From contig NZ_CP007151.1 of NCBI RefSeq assembly GCF_000830985.1, forward strand, positions 2,418,001 through 2,482,000: a stretch of 64,000 nt of DNA, given 5' to 3'. The notes under the pieces are model-generated. The model had not been told where the DNA came from, ran no database searches, and saw only the letters and a program-made list of their open reading frames with translations. The translations under genes were made by a program, and so were the position numbers. The stretch is from Marinobacter similis (GTDB taxonomy: Bacteria; Pseudomonadota; Gammaproteobacteria; Pseudomonadales; Oleiphilaceae). Positions 58,346-64,000 of the stretch are shown piece by piece (within the stretch, counting starts at the first letter, position 1; the number at the start of each line of letters is the position of its first letter).

Positions 58346-60072
58346 TTACTCCTGAGTGCCACTACTCAGGGTTCGTAATTCTGTCCGTTCCTCGGCTGTG
58401 AGGTTCGAGAAGTTGCGCAACAGAGCCGCAAGCCGCTGTTGTCGCGATGATTCTTCGTTCGGGCTCAGTAGTTCCCGTGCCGCCTCGAGAGTGCTCTCCT
58501 GGCGGGAATGTGCTCAATGCCATCAAATAGATGGAAGAAGCGGTCCCGGGCCTGACCATCAAGAGCCAGGCAGCGCACCAGTGCTTTCCGATCGCGAACT
58601 TCCCGATCGAGAATCCAGCTGGCGAAGTTGCGGGCCTGGGTGAACTGGCGCGAGCTCCGCGACAGTTCGACCACTTCGGTGGCCATTTCCGGAGCTTCCA
58701 GCAGTGCCAGGCACAAGATGCTGTCTTTGCTGAGCTTCACATCAATGCGCTCTTCAGTGACCCGATCCCGGCGGCCGTCTTTCCAGTTTCCGCCCGGATT
58801 CTTCGGCCGGTTTTGCCACTGATTGCGTCCGCCACACAGTCGCAGCATTTCGTGCCACATGGCATCCCGCAGGGTGCTCTTCGGCATCTTGTTCAGCAGC
58901 GGCTCTACCCGGGCCCTCAACTCGCCTCGATGTTCCGGAAGCTGCAGGTTCAGGCCCTCACTCTGTCGGTCGAACAGGTAGCGGGACAGCGGCGTGGCAC
59001 CGTCAATCCGTGCCTGGAACGCATCTTGGCCTTCTTTGCGCACCAACGTGTCCGGATCCTCGCCCTGGGGCAGCATCAGGAATTGCAGGTGCATGCCGTC
59101 GGCCATCAGCTCAAGCGCGTTGTCCATGGCGCGGTCAGCGGCCCTGAAGCCGGCTTGGTCGCCGTCGAAACAGAACACGATGTGCCGCACTTGCCGGAGC
59201 AGGGCAGTCAAGCTGTCCTGGTTGGTTGCCGTGCCCAGCGTTGCGACGGCGTAGTGAATGCCGTGCTGGGCCAGGGCAATGACATCCATATACCCTTCAA
59301 CAACCAGCAGCTTGTCCAGCTGCCTTACTGCCTGCTTGGCTTCGAACAGGCCGTATATTTCCCGGCTTTTGTGAAAGACATCAGACTCCGGGGAGTTGAT
59401 GTACTTGGCCTTGTCGTCACCCAGGGTCCGACCACCAAAGGCAATGGTTTTGCCCCGGCTGTTACGGATCGGGAACATGACCCGATTGCGGAACAAATCC
59501 CGGGGCCGCCCATACTTGTCGGAGACCGTGCCGGTTTCCACCAACGGGCCTTTCAGGTCCTTGCTGGCGGCGTCGAACAGGGCCGTCCCGGCCGAAGGCG
59601 CGTAACCAATCTGGTACTGCTGCACGATGGCGTCGTCCAGGCCCCGCTGTTGCAGGTAATCCCGGGCGTAGGCGCCTTGCTGGCTGGTCAGTGCGGACTG
59701 ATAGAACCGGCTGGCAAAATCGAGCGCGTCGGTCAGCGTTCGGGCCTGCTGAATTTCCTGCTTGGCGGCCTTGTCGTAAGGCACTTCCAGGCCGGCCCGC
59801 TTGGCCAGTTCTTCAACGGCTTCGGTGAAGCCTATGCCCTCGAATTCGCGAATGAAGCTGATGGCATCGCCATGGGCGCCACAGCCGAAGCAGTGGTAAA
59901 AGCCCTTGTCCGGACGCACGTTGAAGGACGGCGTCTTTTCATCGTGAAACGGGCAGCACGCCTTGTAGTTCGCGCCGGCTTTCTTGAGAGTGATGCGAGA
60001 ACCGATCAGCTCTGCCAGATCGAGACGATCAAGCAGGTCTTCAACAAAACGTTGAGGGATCAGTCCACTCAT
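58346..60072 (-). CDS. dnaG: DNA primase DnaG (frameshifted in this assembly)
   Basis: Primase that makes RNA primers at the replication fork, about 575 residues after correction. The CHC2 zinc finger CCPFHDEKTPSFNV with YHCFGCGAHGDAI is near residue 40. The TOPRIM domain has LLVVEGYMDVIALAQHG and IVFCFDGDQAGFRAADRAM. The C-terminal part that binds DnaB is short. After a missing base near 58498 the tail reads ESTLEAARELLSPNEES and NFSNLTAEERTELRTL, ending at 58346. It follows rpsU after a hairpin terminator and precedes rpoD. Confidence 0.94.
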
Positions 60073-60118
60073 GGAGACTCCAGATCAACCGGGACTTGTG
60101 TCGGGTTCAGCCATAGCC

Positions 60119-60156
60119 AAAAATGCCGCCGAAGCCAGGCCTCGGCGGCATTTTTG
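60119..60156 (-). terminator. Intergenic rpsU-dnaG terminator
   Basis: A perfect stem (AATGCCGCCGA and TCGGCGGCATT) with T-runs on both strands lies between rpsU and dnaG. A terminator here is a known feature of the E. coli macromolecular synthesis operon, where it lets S21 be made in excess over primase. Confidence 0.88.
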
Positions 60157-60225
60157 AAGTCGCTCTGTGCAGCCTGCGGCTGAACAGGCAATCAGTGCTT
60201 TGCAGTCAAGCGGCGTCGATATAAC

Positions 60226-60441
60226 TTAGTACAGACGCTCGAACTTGCGCTGTTCCCGCTGAAGCTTCTTGAGATGACGCTTAACGGCAGCGGCTGCTTT
60301 GCGCTTACGAACAGCGGTCGGCTTCTCGTAGTGCTCGCGACGACGTACTTCAGAAAGTACACCCGCTTTTTCGCAGGAACGCTTGAAGCGACGCAGTGCT
60401 ACGTCAAACGGTTCATTCTCTTTCACTTTAACAGCTGGCAT
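60226..60441 (-). CDS. rpsU: 30S ribosomal protein S21
   Basis: A complete 71-residue S21, needed for pairing of mRNA leaders with 16S r[23 protein letters not shown] and [20 protein letters not shown] are its standard sequence, ending in a basic tail ([13 protein letters not shown]). It is the first gene of the rpsU-dnaG-rpoD operon. Confidence 0.97.
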   Translation of the reverse strand: MPAVKVKENEPFDVALRRFKRSCEKAGVLSEVRRREHYEKPTAVRKRKAAAAVKRHLKKLQREQRKFERLY

Positions 60442-60558
60442 TCGGAAATCACCTACCTGATAGATTCGGTTTCAATGTAATCCGCCTGGCAGTGCCAGAC
60501 CGGTTCGATCCCTGGTCAGATTGGCTAAAACTCGACCAGTGCATATTTTAGGGCGGCA

Positions 60559-60588
60559 ATGATAGCGCCTGGGTTATGGCAAGGTCAA
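60559..60588 (-). promoter_or_regulatory. Candidate promoter of the rpsU-dnaG-rpoD operon
   Basis: TTGACC and TATCAT separated by 18 bases on the minus strand, about 118 bases before the rpsU ATG. Both hexamers match the sigma-70 consensus well. Confidence 0.5.
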
Positions 60589-60678
60589 TGATTGTTCAGA
60601 TGAATCTGACAGGGCGTTTCGGGTTTCTGCTAAAATGCGGCGTTTTCCACACATGCCTATTAACGTGGCCCGGATATT

Positions 60679-61733
60679 ATGCTGATTCTCGGTATTGAAA
60701 CCTCCTGTGATGAAACCGGCGTGGCCCTGTTCGACAGCGAACAGGGGCTGCTTGCGCACGCCCTGTTCAGTCAGATCGATATGCACGCGGACTATGGCGG
60801 CGTGGTGCCGGAGCTGGCATCGCGGGACCATGTGCGCAAGCTGCTGCCGTTGTGCGATCAGGTGTTGGCTCAGGCCGGCAAGGTTCGTGCTGACCTGGAA
60901 GGCATTGCCTACACCGCCGGACCGGGCCTGGTCGGCGCGTTGATGGTCGGCGGCTCGGTTGCCCATTCCCTTGCTTCGCCCTGGGCGTGCCGGTTCTGGG
61001 CGTGCATCACATGGAGGGCCACCTGCTGGCGCCCATGCTGGAGGACAATCCGCCCGCCTTTCCGTTTGTCGCCCTGCTGGTATCCGGTGGTCACACCCAG
61101 TTGGTGCGGGTAGATGGTATTGGTGCCTACGAAATGCTGGGTGAGTCCGTGGATGACGCCGCCGGTGAGGCCTTCGATAAAGCCGCCAAGATGCTCGGGC
61201 TGGATTACCCGGGTGGGCCGCGGGTTGCCGCGCTGGCTGAGAAGGGAACGCCGGGCCGCTATCGATTCCCCCGCCCGATGACCGACCGCCCCGGCCTGGA
61301 TTTCAGTTTCAGTGGCCTGAAGACCTTTACCCTGAATACCGTCAGTGCTGCCCGGGATGCGGGCGGTCTTGATGATCAGACCCGCGCCGACATCGCCCTG
61401 GCGTTCGAAACCGCTGTGGTTGAGACCCTGACCATCAAGTGTCGGCGTGCCCTGGAGCAGACCGGCTGCAAGCGTCTGGTGATTGCCGGTGGTGTCAGCG
61501 CCAACAAGCGCTTGCGCGCCGCCCTGGAAGCCATGACCGCCAAGCTGAAGGCTGGGGTGTTCTACGCCCGGCCGGAATTCTGCACCGATAATGGCGCCAT
61601 GATTGCCTATGCCGGCGCCCAGCGCTTACGGGCAGGGCAGCAGGATGGCGAGAGGATTGTTGCGGTGCCGCGCTGGCCGATGAATACCCTGCCGGCCATT
61701 ACCGAGCCGCGTTCCACCGGTCTGGTGGATTAG
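60679..61733 (+). CDS. tsaD: tRNA t6A37 threonylcarbamoyltransferase TsaD (frameshifted in this assembly)
   Basis: TsaD transfers threonylcarbamoyl to A37 of ANN-reading tRNAs, with TsaB and TsaE. It starts [20 protein letters not shown] and has [18 protein letters not shown]. After a missing T near 60972 (which restores [20 protein letters not shown] with the metal-binding His pair) come [18 protein letters not shown] and [31 protein letters not shown] and [14 protein letters not shown] close the site. About 351 residues. It is divergent from rpsU, as in most gammaproteobacteria. Confidence 0.95.
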
Positions 61734-61765
61734 CCCAGGCCTTGTGCTGGCGGACGATTGACGCT

Positions 61766-62382
61766 TTAAAGGCCGGCTTCCCGGCCCTGAGCCAGCCGGA
61801 TCAGGTTATTCCGGTGCCGAACCACGATCAGCAGCGCCAGTAGCCGAACAAGGCCAGGGTGTCGGGTTCGATCAGCGCGCTGATGATCGGGCCGGAGACG
61901 ATGGCGATCAGCGACGCCAGCGCCGAGATGCGACAGCGCCAGATCACCAGTAGCCAGATGGCCGCCATCAGCGAGGTGGTTATCGGCGCCAGGGCCAGGC
62001 CTGCGCCCAGTGCGGTCGCCACGCCTTTGCCACCCTTGAATCGGTAGAACACGGGGATCATGTGGCCGGTAACGGCACACAGCGCCACCATGGCCTGCGC
62101 CATCACTGATAGCCCCAGGTTGTGGGCCAGCCAGACGGGGAGCCAGCCTTTGGCTGCATCCAGTGCCAGTGTCATCAGGGCAGGCGCCCAGCCGCCGGTG
62201 CGGTAAACATTGGTGGCGCCAGGGTTGCCAGAACCCTGTGCCCGTGGATCGGGCAGCTTCCACAGTCGGCACACCGGCAGCGCAAACAGCACCGAGCCGG
62301 CCAGGTAGGCGGCAAAGCAGAGCAGAACCGTGACAACCGGGTCGCTGGACAGTGTGGTGGCGAGCGTGGAGGAGAGGGTCAT
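61766..62382 (-). CDS. plsY: Glycerol-3-phosphate acyltransferase PlsY (frameshifted in this assembly)
   Basis: An inner-membrane enzyme that uses acyl-phosphate to make lysophosphatidic acid. It has several transmembrane helices and the three PlsY motifs: GSGNPGATNVYRTGG near residue 50, RFKGGKGVATALG near 112, and a third near the C terminus. One missing base near 61842 hides the end; restored, it reads LFGYWALLIVVRHRNNLIRL and the stop is at 61766. Total 205 residues, the family length. It lies between tsaD and folB, as usual, and is divergent from folB. Confidence 0.93.
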
Positions 62383-62521
62383 GGTGTCGGCTCGAAGGCG
62401 GAGACGTCTCAGGGTGTAGTGTGCGAAAATGCCGACCCTGTAAAACAGGCCAGCGTTATCACAGTATCCGTTGGTTGTGTGTTATTCAATCAGCAAAGAG
62501 TGGAATACTCCGGGAGCCCCC

Positions 62522-62877
62522 TTGGCAGACAGTGTCCTCATTGAAGGTCTGGTAGTTGAGACCGTTGTCGGTGTCTACGATTGGGAACGGAAGGTCGACC
62601 AGCGCCTGCTGGTCGACCTGGAAATGGCTTGGGATAATCGGGTTCCGGGGGCCTCGGATGATGTCGGGGATGCCCTGGATTATGCCGCGGTCAGCGAGCT
62701 GGTCACATCGTGCCTGCAAGCGCTTCAGCCAAGTTGCTGGAGCACGGTGCTGAGCAGCTCGCGGCGCAACTGCAGCGGCAGTTCGGAATTACCTGGCTGG
62801 CGCTGACACTGAGAAAACCCGGAGCGGTGCCGGCGGCGCAAGCGGTGGGAGTTCGAATAGAAAGGGGAACGCGTTAA
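62522..62877 (+). CDS. folB: Dihydroneopterin aldolase FolB (frameshifted in this assembly)
   Basis: Aldolase of folate synthesis, 118 residues after correction. I use the TTG at 62522 because it gives the family start ADSVLIEGLVVETVVGVYDW and has GGGAG upstream; an ATG at 62471 adds unlikely residues. WERKVDQRLLVDLEMAWDN and DALDYAAVSELVTSC are conserved. One missing base near 62735 leads into LLEHGAEQLAAQLQRQFG and WLALTLRKPGAVPAAQAVGV, and moves the stop to 62875-62877. That stop overlaps the folK start (TAATG), so the two folate genes are coupled. Confidence 0.9.
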
Positions 62878-63401
62878 TGACCGACCAGGTCCGGGTGTAC
62901 ATCAGTATTGGCAGCAACGTAGACCGGGAGCATTACGTTGCCGCGGCTCTGGACGCGCTGGCGAGCTGGTTTGGCGACCTTGAGATTTCACCGGTCTATG
63001 ACAGCGAAGCAGTTGGCTTCAAGGGCTCACCGTTTCTGAATCTGGTGGTCGGGGTAGAGACTGCGCTACCGGTGGGTGAATTGTCCCGTCGCTTCAAGCA
63101 GCTGGAGGCCGACAATGGCCGCCGTCGTGATGTGCCCAAGTTCAGTGCCCGAACGCTGGACCTGGATATCCTGACCTATGGCGATCGGGTGGGGGTAGTC
63201 GATGGGGTTGAGTTGCCTCGCGGCGAAATCTTGAAGAACGCCTTCGTTCTGCAGCCGCTAGCGGATATTGCGCCCGAGGCCCTGCATCCGGTGACGGGGC
63301 AAAGCTATCGGGAATTGTGGCGGAACTACCGGTCCGATCAGAAACTCTGGCCGGTGGACTTTACCTGGCAGGGCCGTCAGATTTCAGTAATCGCCGACTG
63401 A
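62877..63401 (+). CDS. folK: HPPK, 2-amino-4-hydroxy-6-hydroxymethyldihydropteridine diphosphokinase FolK
   Basis: A complete 174-residue kinase that pyrophosphorylates the pterin for folate synthesis. [20 protein letters not shown] at the start, [15 protein letters not shown], and [20 protein letters not shown] with the conserved metal-binding Asp pair are its signatures. [20 protein letters not shown] follows. Its start overlaps folB by one base, and its last 18 bases overlap the 3' end of pgi on the other strand. Confidence 0.93.
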   Translation: MTDQVRVYISIGSNVDREHYVAAALDALASWFGDLEISPVYDSEAVGFKGSPFLNLVVGVETALPVGELSRRFKQLEADNGRRRDVPKFSARTLDLDILTYGDRVGVVDGVELPRGEILKNAFVLQPLADIAPEALHPVTGQSYRELWRNYRSDQKLWPVDFTWQGRQISVIAD

Positions 63402-64000
63402 CCGGAACAGCTCGATCAGGTGGTCGGTTGAACTGTCGCTGCCTGAGCCCTGAGGTTCCTTCCCGAGCAGGCGGGGCAGGATACCCTTGCCCAGCTGTTT
63501 GCCCAGCTCTACGCCCCATTGATCGAACGAATCCACGCCCCAGATGACCCCCTGAACAAAGGTTCGATGCTCGTACAGGGCAATCAGTGCACCCACGCTC
63601 TCAGGAGTGACCTGCTCAAGCACCAGGGTGTTGCTGGGTTTGTTGCCGGGAATCACCTTATGAGGCGCCAACTGCTCTATTTCCGCTTCCGAATGTCCTT
63701 CTGCTGCCAGTTCGGCTCGCGCCTCTGCCAGTGATTTGCCCGCCATCATCGCCTGGCTTTGGCTCAGGCAGTTGGCAAACAGATCAGCGTGGTGCGTGGC
63801 CACCGGGTTGTGGGTTTTCAGCGGAATGATGAAGTCGGCCGGAATCAGCCGGGTGCCTTGATGGATCAACTGGTGGTAGGCGTGCTGGCCATTGGAGCCT
63901 GTGCCACCCCAGATGATCGGTCCCGACTCGCAGGCCAGCGGTTCTCCGGTTTCGGTCACACTCTTGCCATTGCTTTCCATGTCCAGTTGCTGGAGATGAT
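63384..64000 (-). CDS. pgi: Glucose-6-phosphate isomerase Pgi, C-terminal part (cut by window edge)
   Basis: The last 205 or so residues of phosphoglucose isomerase, which interconverts glucose-6-phosphate and fructose-6-phosphate. [20 protein letters not shown] is the C-terminal PGI signature region, with [15 protein letters not shown] after it. [20 protein letters not shown] and [17 protein letters not shown] carry the conserved Lys-to-Gln segment near the end. The N-terminal part lies beyond base 64000. It converges with folK and the two overlap by 18 bases. Confidence 0.94.
   Translation of the reverse strand, partial: HLQQLDMESNGKSVTETGEPLACESGPIIWGGTGSNGQHAYHQLIHQGTRLIPADFIIPLKTHNPVATHHADLFANCLSQSQAMMAGKSLAEARAELAAEGHSEAEIEQLAPHKVIPGNKPSNTLVLEQVTPESVGALIALYEHRTFVQGVIWGVDSFDQWGVELGKQLGKGILPRLLGKEPQGSGSDSSTDHLIELFRSVGDY

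Noticed and set aside
58531..60183. A 550-residue open frame on the plus strand opposite dnaG
   Set aside because: It is the antisense of a clear dnaG with intact zinc finger and TOPRIM motifs. Long antisense frames are common in high-GC genes, and the translation shows no domain.

Overview
The window looks like a chromosomal segment of a Marinobacter-like gammaproteobacterium. GC is high. The gene neighbourhoods rpsU-dnaG-rpoD, oxyR-recG, pyrE facing crc, yicC-gmk-rpoZ-spoT-ridA and pilT-pilU beside yggS-proC-yggT are typical of the Pseudomonas/Marinobacter group. FadL-type hydrophobic uptake porins and an AmtB/GlnK unit also fit. The genus is an inference from gene order and protein character, not from a search. 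I see no prophage, insertion sequence, CRISPR array or rRNA operon.

Layout. 1-6.6 kb: quinone-reductase-like enzyme, Na+/H+ antiporter with tcdA, an acyl-CoA dehydrogenase and an SDR enzyme. 6.6-8 kb: an ECF sigma/ChrR anti-sigma pair with a matching promoter. 8-11.4 kb: polyamine genes speA and speE, then a small DUF6316-like gene. 11.5-13.3 kb: glnK-amtB behind a sigma-54 promoter. 13.5-16.3 kb: ubiK, comM, trmB. 16.3-20.8 kb: a tight metX-metW-DUF4426-rdgB-hemW-membrane protein operon. 20.9-22.9 kb: a dynamin-like GTPase. 23-27.7 kb: yggS-proC-yggT divergent from pilT-pilU. 27.7-33.6 kb: fadL, polA and small genes. 33.7-36.8 kb: DUF4124, pyrE, crc, a nested inverted-repeat element, rph. 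36.9-47.1 kb: yicC, gmk, rpoZ, spoT, ridA, an epimerase-like protein, oxyR, recG and a deacylase/HDOD protein. 47.4-50.2 kb: DUF2489 and a lone molybdopterin oxidoreductase. 50.3-56.1 kb: the accessory part, with a FadL-like porin plus a very large Ig-repeat lipoprotein, divergent from a PEP-CTERM protein gene that has its own sigma-54 promoter and inverted repeats. 56.2-64 kb: tRNA-Ile2, rpoD, dnaG, rpsU, tsaD, plsY, folB, folK and the end of pgi.

Assembly quality matters for reading this window. Twenty-one genes, including rpoD, dnaG, polA, spoT, tsaD and plsY, are broken by single-base frameshifts. Nearly all are in the same sense (one base missing), and restoring the bases gives family-typical proteins. 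I read these as systematic deletion errors and give each gene its full reconstructed extent. Two genes, the PEP-CTERM protein and the DUF6316-like protein, show their defining features only after this correction.

The most interesting parts are the PEP-CTERM gene with its sigma-54 control region, the FadL-like/Ig-lipoprotein operon, a Crc-type protein with lost nuclease residues, and the nested inverted-repeat element between crc and rph.
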